Source of the DNA: Pseudomonas putida | GTDB taxonomy: Bacteria > Pseudomonadota > Gammaproteobacteria > Pseudomonadales > Pseudomonadaceae | Assembly: GCA_041071465.1 (NCBI GenBank) | Contig: CP163498.1 | Location: 5,350,001 to 5,414,000, forward strand | Reading direction: 5' to 3' | DNA: 64,000 bases | In this document: in pieces, positions 43,328-54,061 of the stretch | Position numbering within the stretch: position 1 is the stretch's first letter | Layout of the letters: each line of letters begins with the position of its first letter | The notes under the pieces: model-generated | The model's database searches: none | What the model was told of the DNA's origin: nothing | What the model saw: only the letters and a program-made list of their open reading frames with translations | Translations under genes and position numbers: made by a program

Positions 43328-45153
43328 TTCTGTGTTGCCTGTTCCTGCTTTGTTTCGCATTCAACACGCAGGCCGCCCCCTCCCACGCCCTCACCGTCTA
43401 CGGTGAAGCCCCCCGCTACAACGCCAGCTTCCAGCATTTCGACTATGTAAACCCCAACGCCCCCAAAGGTGGCATCCTGCGCCGCTCGGCCATCGAGATT
43501 GGTCAGTTCGACCACATCCTCCCCTACATCGACAAGGGTATCGGCGTCAGCGAAGTCGATGGCTTGCTCTACGCGCCTCTGGCCGTGCGCTCGTTCGATG
43601 AACCCTACACCGTGTATGGCCTGATTGCCCGACGCATGGAGCGCGGGCCCGATGACGTCTGGCTGCGTTTCGAAATAGACCCGCGCGCCACCTTCGCCGA
43701 TGGCAAGCCGGTGCGTGCCGACGATGTACGTTTCACCTTCGAACTCTTGATGAGCAAGGGCAGCCTCAAGTACCGCACCCAGTTCGCCGACGTCACCGGC
43801 GTTACCGTGGAAAGCCCGCGCAGCGTGCGTTTCGACTTCAAACCCAAGCACGGCCGCACCCTGGCGCTGGACCTCGCCAGCCTGCCGGTGCTGCCCGAGC
43901 ACGACTGGCAACAGCGCGACTTCGCCAACGGTGCCGGCTTCGACAAACCGGTCGGCAGCGGGCCGTACCGCATCGGGCGCATCGACAATGGCCGCAGCAT
44001 CACCTTCGAGCGCGACCCGAACTGGTGGGCGCGTGAGCTGCCCGCCAGCCGAGGCCGCTACAATTTCGACAAGTGGCGCATCGAGTACTTCGGCGACACC
44101 GAAGTGGCGCGCCAAGTGCTCAAAGGCGGTGGCTACGACTACAACCGCGAGTTCTCCGCCACCGCCTACACCTTGGGCTACAACGGCGTGCAACTGGACG
44201 ACGGCCGTCTGCAACGCGCTCACCTGGGCCCGGCCAAGCCGCAGGTGGCCCAAGGCTTCGTGTTCAACCTCGACCAGCCGCAGTTCAAGGACCGCCGTGT
44301 GCGTCAGGCGCTGGGCATGTTGTGGGACTATGAGTGGAGCAACCGGCAGATGATGCGCAATATGTACATCCGCCAACAGAGTGTGTTCTCCAACACCCCG
44401 TTGGCTGCCCGCAAGCTGCCCGATGCCAGCGAGCTGAAGCTGCTTGAGCCACTGCGCGGCAAGGTGCCGGACGAAGTCTTCACCACCGTGTTCACCGCCC
44501 CGGTTACCGATGGTTCGGGCATCATCCGCCAGCAGCAGTTGCAGGCCCTTGCCCTGCTCGAACAAGCCGGCTGGCACCCTGAAGGCGACCGCCTGGTGAA
44601 CAGCCAGGGCACACCGCTGGCGTTTACCTTCCTCAACGGCCAGTCGGGCATGGAGCGCCTGCTGTTGCCGTGGAAGCGCAACCTGGCCCAGATCGGCGTC
44701 ACCCTGAACATCCGCAACGTCGATTCGGCCCAGTACGTCAACCGGCTGATGGCGCGCGACTACGACATGATCGTCACCGGCTACCCGGTCACCCTGTCGC
44801 CGGGTGCCGAGCTGTACAACTACTTCGGCTCGACGGCCGCGCACGACCCTGGCTCGAACAACCTGATGGTGTTGCAGGACCCCGCCGTGGACCGCCTGAT
44901 CGACGGCCTGGTGCGGGCCGAAACTCAGGCCGACATGCTGCATCATGCCCATGCGCTGGACCGGGTACTGCAATGGAACTACTACTGGATCCCCAACTAC
45001 TACCCACCGGGCAGCTCCACCGCCTGGTGGAACCGCTTCGGCCTGCCCAAGGTACAGGCCGCCTATGACGAAGGCCTGGACACCTGGTGGGAGGCAAGCC
45101 CCACCGCGCTGACCAATGAGCAAATGGCCGAACGCCGGAAGGCCTCGCCATGA
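43285..45153 (+). CDS. Peptide ABC transporter substrate-binding protein (YejA/OppA-like), start unclear
   Basis: About 620 residues. The mature protein begins after a signal peptide ([20 protein letters not shown]). SBP family 5 motifs include [19 protein letters not shown] near the start, [14 protein letters not shown] and [16 protein letters not shown]. No in-frame ATG precedes the signal peptide; the options are TTG 43285 or GTG 43240, both inside a REP pair, and neither has a good ribosome-binding site. I used TTG 43285. The REP seems to have replaced or masked the original 5' end. It overlaps the permease gene by 4 bases. Confidence 0.8.
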   Translation: MHGWTHSRVNPLLQVLCCLFLLCFAFNTQAAPSHALTVYGEAPRYNASFQHFDYVNPNAPKGGILRRSAIEIGQFDHILPYIDKGIGVSEVDGLLYAPLAVRSFDEPYTVYGLIARRMERGPDDVWLRFEIDPRATFADGKPVRADDVRFTFELLMSKGSLKYRTQFADVTGVTVESPRSVRFDFKPKHGRTLALDLASLPVLPEHDWQQRDFANGAGFDKPVGSGPYRIGRIDNGRSITFERDPNWWARELPASRGRYNFDKWRIEYFGDTEVARQVLKGGGYDYNREFSATAYTLGYNGVQLDDGRLQRAHLGPAKPQVAQGFVFNLDQPQFKDRRVRQALGMLWDYEWSNRQMMRNMYIRQQSVFSNTPLAARKLPDASELKLLEPLRGKVPDEVFTTVFTAPVTDGSGIIRQQQLQALALLEQAGWHPEGDRLVNSQGTPLAFTFLNGQSGMERLLLPWKRNLAQIGVTLNIRNVDSAQYVNRLMARDYDMIVTGYPVTLSPGAELYNYFGSTAAHDPGSNNLMVLQDPAVDRLIDGLVRAETQADMLHHAHALDRVLQWNYYWIPNYYPPGSSTAWWNRFGLPKVQAAYDEGLDTWWEASPTALTNEQMAERRKASP

Positions 45154-46208
45154 CCGCCTACCTGCTGCGCCGCCTGTTGCTGATCATTCCGACGCTGCTG
45201 GCAATCCTGCTGGTCAATTTCGCCATCGTCCAGGCCGCGCCGGGTGGCCCGGTGGAGCAGGCCGTGGCGCGCCTGCAGGGCCTCGGTGGCAGCGCACCCG
45301 GCGCGCGGGCTGAGGTTGTGCATGGTGAATCCCGCGCCACCCGTGGCCTGGACCCAAAACTGATCGATGAGATAAAGCGCCAGTACGGTTTCGACAAGTC
45401 CGCCCCCGAACGCCTGTGGCTGATGCTGGGTCAGTATGCCCGGCTGGATTTTGGCAACAGCTTCTTTCGCGGAGCGAAGGTGACCGACCTGATCCTCGAC
45501 AAGTTGCCGGTTACCTTGTCGCTGGGTTTCTGGGCCACGCTGATCACTTACCTGGTGTCGATCCCGCTGGGTATTCGCAAGGCAGTGCGCCACGGCAGCC
45601 GTTTCGATGCCTGGAGCAGCGCGCTGATCGTGATTGGCTACGCCCTGCCCTCGTTCCTCTTCGCCCTGTTGCTGATCGTGCTGTTCGCCGGCGGCACCTC
45701 GCTCAACTGGTTCCCGGTGCGTGGCCTGGTCTCGGACAATTTCGACGAGCTCAGCCTGCTGGGCAAGGTCGCGGACTATTTCTGGCACCTGGTGTTGCCG
45801 GTCGGCGCCCTGGTGATCGGTGGTTTCGCCACCCTCACGCTGCTGACCAAGAACGCCTTCCTCGACGAGATTTCCCGCCAGTATGTGGTGACTGCCAGGG
45901 CCAAGGGCCTCAGCGAGCACCGTGTGCTGTATGGCCATGTGCTGCGCAATGCCATGCTGCTGGTGGTGGCTGGCCTGCCGCAGGCATTGATCACGGTATT
46001 CTTCGCCGGTTCGCTGCTGATCGAAGTGATCTTCTCGCTCGATGGCCTGGGCCGCATGAGCTATGAAGCAGCCGTGTCGCGAGATTACCCGGTGGTGTTC
46101 GGCACGCTGTTCATCTTCACCCTGGCTGGCCTGCTGATTCGCCTGATCGGGGACCTGTCGTACACCCTGCTGGACCCGCGCATCGACTTCGACACGAGGG
46201 CGCACTGA
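45150..46208 (+). CDS. Peptide ABC transporter permease (YejB/OppB-like)
   Basis: 352 residues with six or so membrane segments starting [21 protein letters not shown]. The large periplasmic loop near residues 50-75 and the EAA motif region ([20 protein letters not shown]) are typical of OppB. Overlaps both neighbours (ATGA, then TGATG). Confidence 0.93.
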   Translation: MTAYLLRRLLLIIPTLLAILLVNFAIVQAAPGGPVEQAVARLQGLGGSAPGARAEVVHGESRATRGLDPKLIDEIKRQYGFDKSAPERLWLMLGQYARLDFGNSFFRGAKVTDLILDKLPVTLSLGFWATLITYLVSIPLGIRKAVRHGSRFDAWSSALIVIGYALPSFLFALLLIVLFAGGTSLNWFPVRGLVSDNFDELSLLGKVADYFWHLVLPVGALVIGGFATLTLLTKNAFLDEISRQYVVTARAKGLSEHRVLYGHVLRNAMLLVVAGLPQALITVFFAGSLLIEVIFSLDGLGRMSYEAAVSRDYPVVFGTLFIFTLAGLLIRLIGDLSYTLLDPRIDFDTRAH

Positions 46209-47224
46209 TGCTCTCGCCCATATCGCGCCGTCGCCTGCAACGCTTTCGCCGCAACCGCCTGGGCTGGGTGTCGCTGTGGCTGTTCGCCGGCCTTCTGCTG
46301 TTGAGCCTGGGGGCGGAGCTTGTGGCCAACGACAAGCCACTGCTGCTGGGCTACAAAGGCCAGCTGTATGTACCGGCGCTCAAACGCTACACCGAGCAGC
46401 AGTTTGGCGGGCAACTGCCGTTTCAGCCCGATTACCGCAGCGCCTATGTGCGCCAACTGATCGAAGGCCAGGGCGGCTGGATGCTGTTCGCGCCTATCCC
46501 GTTCAGCGCCGATACCCCCAACTACGACCTGCTGGTACCCACCCCCAGCCCGCCCAGTGCCAGCAACTGGTTGGGCACCGACGACCAGGGCCGTGACGTG
46601 CTGGCGCGGGTGCTGTACGGCACGCGGGTATCGCTGCTGTTCGCCTTCGCCCTGACCGTGGTCAGCGTGCTCATCGGTGTGGTGGCCGGCGCTCTGCAGG
46701 GCTACCACGGCGGCTGGGTCGACCTGCTCGGCCAGCGTTTGCTGGAGGTATGGTCGGGGTTGCCGGTGTTGTACCTGCTAATCATCCTCAGCGGCTTTGT
46801 CGAGCCGGATTTCTGGTGGCTGCTGGGGATCATGGCGTTGTTTTCCTGGCTGACCCTGGTCGACGTGGTGCGCGCCGAGTTCCTGCGTGGGCGCAACCTT
46901 GAGTATGTAAAGGCCGCCCGGGCGCTGGGGCTGCCGGACAGCCAGGTGATGCTGCGGCATATCTTGCCCAATGCCATGAATGCCACGTTGACTTATGTGC
47001 CGTTCATGCTGACCGGGGCGATTACCACACTGACCGCGCTGGACTTTCTTGGCTTTGGCATGCCGGCGGGCAGCGCCTCGCTGGGTGAGCTGGTGACCCA
47101 GGGCAAGCAGCACCTGGAGGCGCCATGGCTGGGCTTTACCGCGTTCTTTGCGCTGGCGGTGATCTTGTCGCTGCTGGTGTTTATCGGGGATGCCCTGCGC
47201 GAGGCGTTCGATCCTCGAGGATGA
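46208..47224 (+). CDS. Peptide ABC transporter permease (YejE/OppC-like)
   Basis: 338 residues. One N-terminal helix, a long periplasmic loop (about 45-130), then five helices. The EAA loop reads VKAARALGLPDSQVMLRHIL. Forms a channel with the YejB-like partner. No ATPase gene follows; the next gene is a regulator. Confidence 0.93.
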   Translation: MLSPISRRRLQRFRRNRLGWVSLWLFAGLLLLSLGAELVANDKPLLLGYKGQLYVPALKRYTEQQFGGQLPFQPDYRSAYVRQLIEGQGGWMLFAPIPFSADTPNYDLLVPTPSPPSASNWLGTDDQGRDVLARVLYGTRVSLLFAFALTVVSVLIGVVAGALQGYHGGWVDLLGQRLLEVWSGLPVLYLLIILSGFVEPDFWWLLGIMALFSWLTLVDVVRAEFLRGRNLEYVKAARALGLPDSQVMLRHILPNAMNATLTYVPFMLTGAITTLTALDFLGFGMPAGSASLGELVTQGKQHLEAPWLGFTAFFALAVILSLLVFIGDALREAFDPRG

Positions 47225-47243
47225 TTTTTCAGGATTTTTACCC

Positions 47244-48631
47244 ATGCACGACAGCGACAGCCTCAAGGACTACCCACAAGTACGGCAACTGGCGATCCGC
47301 TCGCTGTTCGAGATCATCGAGCAGTCCAGTGAAGGCACGGTGATCGTCGACCGCCAGGCACGCATCGTCTGGATGAACGAGCGCTACGCCCGACGCTTTG
47401 GCCTGGCCGACGCGGCCAGTGCCATCGGCCAGCCGTGTGAAACAGTGATCCCCGGCAGCCTGATGCGCGAGGTGGTGAGTAATGGCCGGCCGATTCTGCT
47501 GGACATGCTCGACACCCCGAATGAGCCGCTGGTGGTAATGCGCCTGCCCATCCACGATGACCAAGGCACGCTGATCGGCGCTATCGGCTTTGCCCTGTTC
47601 GACGAACTGCGCAGCCTGTCACCGCTGCTCAAGCGCTACTCCAGCATGCAGCAGGAACTGGCCTCGACCCGCTCGCAACTGCGCGCCCGCCAGGCCAAGT
47701 ACAGCTTCGCCCAGTTCGTTGGCAGCAGCGCTGCCTGCCTGGAAGCCAAGCGCCGCGCCCGGCGTGGCGCGGCCAGCGATTCGCCGGTGTTGCTGCTGGG
47801 CGAAACCGGCACCGGCAAAGAGCTGCTGGCCCACGCCATCCATGCCGCATCAGCGCGGGCACACAAAGCCTTTGTCAGTATCAACAGCGCGGCAATCCCG
47901 AAACGCTGCTGGAAGCCGAATTCTTCGGCACTGCGCCAGGTGCATTTACCGGTGCCGACCGCAAAGGCCGCAGTGGCAAGTTGCAGTTGGCCGAGGGCGG
48001 CACGTTGTTCCTCGACGAGATCGGCGACATGCCGCTGGCCCTGCAGAGCAAGCTGCTGCGGGTGCTGCAGGAGAAGGAATACGAGCCGGTAGGCTCGAAC
48101 CAGATGCTGCGCAGTGACGTGCGCATCATCGCCGCCACCTCCATCGACTTGCAGGCCGCCATGGCCCGTGGGGCGTTCCGGGCCGACCTGTATTACCGAC
48201 TGAATGTGCTGCCGATCGATGTGCCGCCGCTGCGGTTGCGGCTGGAGGACCTGCCGGCGCTGTGCGAGGCCATACTGGGTGAACTGGGTAGCCGGTACGA
48301 ACTGGAGGCAGACGCGCAGCACCTGCTGGCGATGCATGCGTGGCCGGGGAACATTCGCGAACTGCGCAATGTACTGGAGCGCGCAACATTGCTGGCGGAT
48401 CAGCCCCGGTTGGAAGCGGCGGATTTGCGGGCGGCGCTGGGGCCTTTGAGCCCGCTGGCGGATGCGCCTGCGCCTGTGCGGCAGACCTACCGCGAGGCGT
48501 GCGAAGCGTTTGAACGCCAGCTGATTGGCCAGGCATTGGCAGAGCATGGGGGCGTTGTGCCGCAAGCTGCGGCAGCGCTAGGGCTGGGTCGGTCAACGCT
48601 GTACAAGAAAATGGTGGCACTCGGTCTCTGA
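47244..48631 (+). CDS. Sigma-54-dependent activator of hydroxybutyrate use (HbcR-like), broken by an apparent 1-base deletion
   Basis: Starts at ATG 47244 ([20 protein letters not shown]). A PAS domain covers about 20-125. The AAA+ domain opens with [18 protein letters not shown]. At the CCC run 47897-47899 the frame breaks; one more base gives [22 protein letters not shown], with the GAFTGA loop, continuing through [20 protein letters not shown] and a Fis-type helix-turn-helix ([20 protein letters not shown]) to 48631. Whole length about 462. The GntP/dehydrogenase/CoA-ligase genes and a -24/-12 promoter lie downstream. In P. aeruginosa the enhancer-binding protein PA2005 (HbcR) controls (R)-3-hydroxybutyrate use with RpoN; this looks like its counterpart. 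Confidence 0.8.
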
Positions 48632-48660
48632 TTGGAGATTTATGTTTCAATTTTGAGATT

Positions 48661-48764
48661 GTCGCGAGGGCTTCGCCCTCGATCGCGACACAAGGCCGCT
48701 CCTACAAGGGAAACGCGCCCTTCTGTAGGAGCGGCCTTGTGTCGCGATGGGCCGCAAAGCGGCC
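48661..48764. repeat. REP cluster with a perfect 25-bp inverted repeat
   Basis: ATCGCGACACAAGGCC... at 48682-48706 pairs perfectly with 48724-48748 over 25 bases around a 17-base spacer. It is flanked by GAGGGC-TTC-GCCCTC (48666-48680) and GGCCGC-AAA-GCGGCC (48750-48764). The block follows the regulator stop by 29 bases and would form a strong cruciform or RNA hairpin. Confidence 0.8.
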
Positions 48765-48835
48765 TCAAAATCTCAAAAGAGAGACAAAACGCTCAACAAA
48801 AACAATTTTTCTTTATATTTCAATGACTTAAAAAC

Positions 48836-48851
48836 TGGCACGATTCCCGCT
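48836..48851 (+). promoter_or_regulatory. Sigma-54 (-24/-12) promoter
   Basis: TGGCACGATTCCCGCT: GG at 48837-48838 and GC at 48849-48850 with the exact 10-base spacing of RpoN promoters, and a perfect TGGCACG -24 box. It is 49 bases upstream of the GntP start, downstream of the sigma-54 activator gene. It should drive the permease, dehydrogenase and following genes. Confidence 0.85.
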
Positions 48852-48900
48852 ACCTCCTGCAAACCGATAAAAACAAGACTCACCCAGGAGACCCACCCCG

Positions 48901-50292
48901 ATGACCGTGCTCATCGCTCTCGCCGCTCTGGCCCTGCTGATGCTGGCTGCCTACCGCGGTTACAGCGTAATTCTGTTCGCCCCCATCGCCGCCCTCGGCG
49001 CCGTCCTGCTTACCGACCCATCCGCCGTGGCCCCCGCATTCACCGGGGTGTTCATGGAGAAAATGGTCGGTTTCATCAAACTGTATTTCCCGGTATTCCT
49101 GCTGGGCGCGGTGTTCGGCAAGCTGATCGAGCTGTCCGGTTTCTCTCGCTCGATCGTCGCGGCGGCCATCCGCCTGCTCGGCACGCGCCAGGCGATGCTG
49201 GTGATCGTGCTGGTTTGCGCCCTGCTCACCTACGGCGGTGTGTCGCTGTTCGTGGTGGTGTTCGCGGTGTACCCGTTCGCCGCCGAAATGTTCCGCCAAA
49301 GCAACATCCCCAAACGCCTGATCCCGGCCACCATCGCCCTGGGCGCCTTCTCGTTCACCATGGACGCCCTGCCCGGCACCCCACAGATCCAGAACATCAT
49401 CCCCAGCACCTTTTTCAACACCACCGCCTGGGCTGCGCCCTGGCTGGGCCTGATCGGCACGCTGTTTGTGTTCTTTACCGGCATGGCCTACCTGCAGCGC
49501 CAACGCAACAAGGCCCAGCGCGCCGGTGAAGGTTATGGCACCGACTTGCGCAACGAGCCAGAAACCGCTGCCGACCTGACCCTGCCCAACCCTTGGCTGG
49601 CACTCTCGCCGCTGATACTGGTGGGGGTGATGAACCTGCTGTTCACCCACTGGATCCCCCAGTGGTACGGCCCCAGCCACAGCCTGCAACTGCCAGGCAT
49701 GAGCGCGCCGGTACAAAGCGACGTGGCTAAGCTCACCGCCATCTGGGCCGTGCAGGCGGCGTTGCTGGTGGGCATCCTGATGGTGCTGGTGTGCGCCTTC
49801 GGCGCCATTCGCACACGCCTGGCCGAAGGCACCAAAAGCGCGGTGAGCGGCGCGCTGCTGGCGGCGATGAACACCGCGTCGGAATACGGTTTTGGCGCAG
49901 TGATCGCCTCGCTGCCGGGCTTTCTGGTACTGGCCGATGCCCTGCGCGGCATCCCCAACCCACTGGTCAATGAAGCCATCACCGTGACCTTGCTGGCCGG
50001 CATCACCGGCTCTGCTTCGGGCGGCATGAGCATCGCCCTGGCGGCCATGGGCGATACCTTCATCGCCGCCGCACATGCCGCCAACATCCCGCTCGAAGTG
50101 CTGCACCGGGTGGCCGCCATGGCCAGTGGCGGTATGGACACACTGCCACACAACGGCGCGGTGATCACCTTGCTGGCCGTTACCGGCCTGACTCACCGCG
50201 AGGCCTACAAGGACATTTTCGGTATTACTCTGATCAAGACCCTGGCGGTGTTCGTGGTCATCGCCACGTTCTATGCCACCGGCATCGTTTAA
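48901..50292 (+). CDS. GntP-family permease, likely hydroxybutyrate/short organic acid uptake
   Basis: 463 residues, about twelve hydrophobic segments. GntP-type phrases are YGGVSLFVVVFAVYPFAAEMF and SGGMSIALAAMGD plus ASGGMDTLPHNGAVITLL. AGGAG lies 9-12 bases before ATG. The genes after it make 3-hydroxybutyrate dehydrogenase and acetoacetyl-CoA synthetase, so hydroxybutyrate or acetoacetate is the probable substrate. Confidence 0.88.
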   Translation: MTVLIALAALALLMLAAYRGYSVILFAPIAALGAVLLTDPSAVAPAFTGVFMEKMVGFIKLYFPVFLLGAVFGKLIELSGFSRSIVAAAIRLLGTRQAMLVIVLVCALLTYGGVSLFVVVFAVYPFAAEMFRQSNIPKRLIPATIALGAFSFTMDALPGTPQIQNIIPSTFFNTTAWAAPWLGLIGTLFVFFTGMAYLQRQRNKAQRAGEGYGTDLRNEPETAADLTLPNPWLALSPLILVGVMNLLFTHWIPQWYGPSHSLQLPGMSAPVQSDVAKLTAIWAVQAALLVGILMVLVCAFGAIRTRLAEGTKSAVSGALLAAMNTASEYGFGAVIASLPGFLVLADALRGIPNPLVNEAITVTLLAGITGSASGGMSIALAAMGDTFIAAAHAANIPLEVLHRVAAMASGGMDTLPHNGAVITLLAVTGLTHREAYKDIFGITLIKTLAVFVVIATFYATGIV

Positions 50293-50302
50293 GGAGCTTC
50301 GC

Positions 50303-51073
50303 ATGACCCTCAACGGCAAGACTGCACTCGTCACCGGTTCCACCAGCGGCATCGGCCTGGGCATCGCCCAGGTGTTGGCCCGCGCGGGTGCCAACCTCGT
50401 GCTCAACGGCTTTGGCGACCCGGCACCGGCCATGGCCGAGATTGCCCGGCACGGGGTGAAGGTGGTCCATCACCCGGCAGACCTGTCGGACGTGGCCCAG
50501 ATCGAGGCCTTGTTCAACCTAGCAGAAGGCCAATTCGGCGGCGTCGACATTCTGGTCAACAACGCCGGTATTCAGCATGTGGCGCCGGTGGAGCAGTTCC
50601 CCACCGAAAGCTGGGACAAGATCATTGCCCTGAACCTGTCGGCCGTATTCCATGGCACCCGTTTGGCGCTGCCGGGCATGCGCATGCGCAACTGGGGGCG
50701 CATCATCAACATCGCTTCGGTGCATGGTTTGGTGGGTTCGACCGGCAAGGCAGCCTACGTGGCGGCCAAGCACGGTGTAGTCGGGCTGACCAAGGTGGTA
50801 GGCCTGGAAACCGCCACCAGCAAGGTCACCTGCAACGCGATCTGCCCAGGTTGGGTATTGACCCCGCTGGTACAGAAACAGATCGACGATCGTGCCGCCA
50901 ACGGTGGCGATCCACTGCAAGCGCAACACGATCTATTGGCAGAAAAGCAACCGTCCCTGGCCTTCGTTACCCCCGAGCACTTGGGTGAACTGGTACTATT
51001 CTTGTGCAGCGAGGCCGGTAGCCAGGTTCGCGGCGCCGCCTGGAACGTCGATGGTGGCTGGTTGGCCCAGTGA
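50303..51073 (+). CDS. hbdH: 3-hydroxybutyrate dehydrogenase
   Basis: 256 residues from ATG 50303 (AAGGAG upstream). Short-chain dehydrogenase: TGSTSGIG near residue 12 for NAD binding, NNAG, catalytic Ser in NIASVHG and YVAAK. It ends [14 protein letters not shown], as in (R)-3-hydroxybutyrate dehydrogenases. Oxidises hydroxybutyrate to acetoacetate with NAD+. It is 10 bases after the permease gene. Confidence 0.93.
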   Translation: MTLNGKTALVTGSTSGIGLGIAQVLARAGANLVLNGFGDPAPAMAEIARHGVKVVHHPADLSDVAQIEALFNLAEGQFGGVDILVNNAGIQHVAPVEQFPTESWDKIIALNLSAVFHGTRLALPGMRMRNWGRIINIASVHGLVGSTGKAAYVAAKHGVVGLTKVVGLETATSKVTCNAICPGWVLTPLVQKQIDDRAANGGDPLQAQHDLLAEKQPSLAFVTPEHLGELVLFLCSEAGSQVRGAAWNVDGGWLAQ

Positions 51074-51128
51074 CGGGCGGCCTGGGCCTGGCGGTGGTCT
51101 CGCATTCGTTTATCTGCAAGGAGGCCCT

Positions 51129-51608
51129 ATGCGCCCAACCCCGATGACCGCGATTCTGGCCCTGACCCTGGCTGCCGCCGCACCTGCGATGGCTGCCAGC
51201 CTGAAGGACGTCGCCCCCTACCCAGAAGCGGAAAAAGGCTTCACCCGGCAGGTCATCCACCTGCCGGCCCAGGCCGATGAATCGGCCTATAAACTCGAAA
51301 TCCTCGCTGGCAAAACGCTGAAGGTCGACTGCAATCGCCAGCGCCTGGGCGGCAGCCTGGAAGAACGCACCCTGGAAGGCTGGGGCTACAACTACTACCG
51401 CCTGGACAAAGTCAGCGGCCCGGCCAGTACGCTGATGGCCTGCCCAGATGGCAAAAAGACCGAAGCCTTCGTACCGGTGGTCGGTGACGGCTTCCTGCTG
51501 CGCTACAACAGCAAGCTGCCGGTGGTGGTCTATGTGCCCAAGGATGTCGAAGTGCGCTACCGCGTGTGGTCGGCGTCGCAGGATGTGCAAAAGGCCAACG
51601 TAGAGTAA
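51129..51608 (+). CDS. eco: Ecotin, periplasmic serine-protease inhibitor
   Basis: 159 residues from ATG 51129 (AAGGAGG upstream). Signal peptide to AMA-A (about 22). Core matches ecotin: [30 protein letters not shown] and LEGWGYNYY. The reactive loop region reads [10 protein letters not shown]. coli ecotin has STMMACP with Met at P1, and Met is kept here. Both loop/structural cysteines are present. It inhibits trypsin- and elastase-like enzymes. It lies inside a metabolic operon with no obvious link. Confidence 0.93.
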   Translation: MRPTPMTAILALTLAAAAPAMAASLKDVAPYPEAEKGFTRQVIHLPAQADESAYKLEILAGKTLKVDCNRQRLGGSLEERTLEGWGYNYYRLDKVSGPASTLMACPDGKKTEAFVPVVGDGFLLRYNSKLPVVVYVPKDVEVRYRVWSASQDVQKANVE

Positions 51609-51620
51609 ATCTTGAGGGTG

Positions 51621-51655
51621 CCCTCATCGCCGGCAATCCGGCGATGAGGGCTTTG
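51621..51655 (+). terminator. Strong hairpin after ecotin
   Basis: CCCTCATCGCCGG and CCGGCGATGAGGG form a perfect 13-bp stem with loop CAAT, followed by CTTTGC. It lies 12 bases after the ecotin stop and before the CoA-synthetase gene. Confidence 0.65.
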
Positions 51656-51675
51656 CAGGCTTCAGGAGGTTCGGC

Positions 51676-53633
<1,958 letters not shown>

Positions 53634-53665
53634 TGCCGTCCTTTTTTCCGATGCACAGGTAGCCC

Positions 53666-53941
53666 ATGAAAGCCCAAGCCCGCCACATTCTGGTCAAGAC
53701 CGCTGACGAAGCCGAAAAGCTCAAGCAGCGCATCGCCAATGGCGAGGCTTTCGATGTGCTCGCGAAAAAGTTCTCTCTCTGCCCTTCGGGCAAGCGCGGC
53801 GGTGACCTGGGCGAAGTGCGCCCTGGGCAAATGGTCGGCGCTATCGACCAGGTGATCTTCAAAAAGCCTTTACGCGTGGTCCACGGGCCAATCAAAAGCA
53901 AGTTTGGCTACCACCTGGTGCAAACCTTCTACCGCGATTGA
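53666..53941 (+). CDS. ppiC: Small parvulin-type peptidyl-prolyl isomerase (PpiC)
   Basis: 91 residues. ARHILVKTADEAEKLKQRI, CPSGKRGGDLGEVRPGQMV and SKFGYHLVQTFYRD show a lone parvulin domain without signal peptide. Clearly paralogous to the protein at 42933-43214 but more basic. Starts 33 bases after the CoA-synthetase stop. Confidence 0.95.
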   Translation: MKAQARHILVKTADEAEKLKQRIANGEAFDVLAKKFSLCPSGKRGGDLGEVRPGQMVGAIDQVIFKKPLRVVHGPIKSKFGYHLVQTFYRD

Positions 53942-54061
53942 CAGCAACGGGCACCTAGCATTTTTGCCAGTTGTGCCATCACGTCACATTACATACAACA
54001 CAGGCAGGGCCGAAGCGTCGCTTCAGGTTGTGGCTCCTTCAATGGGCACGGAGACCTGTGT

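Noticed and set aside
43321-45123. 600-codon open frame opposite the peptide-binding protein gene
   Set aside because: Antisense shadow; its protein is Val/Gly/Gln-rich low complexity with no family features.
48880-50433. 517-codon open frame opposite the GntP permease
   Set aside because: His/Gln/Gly-rich antisense shadow; the permease on the plus strand is clear.
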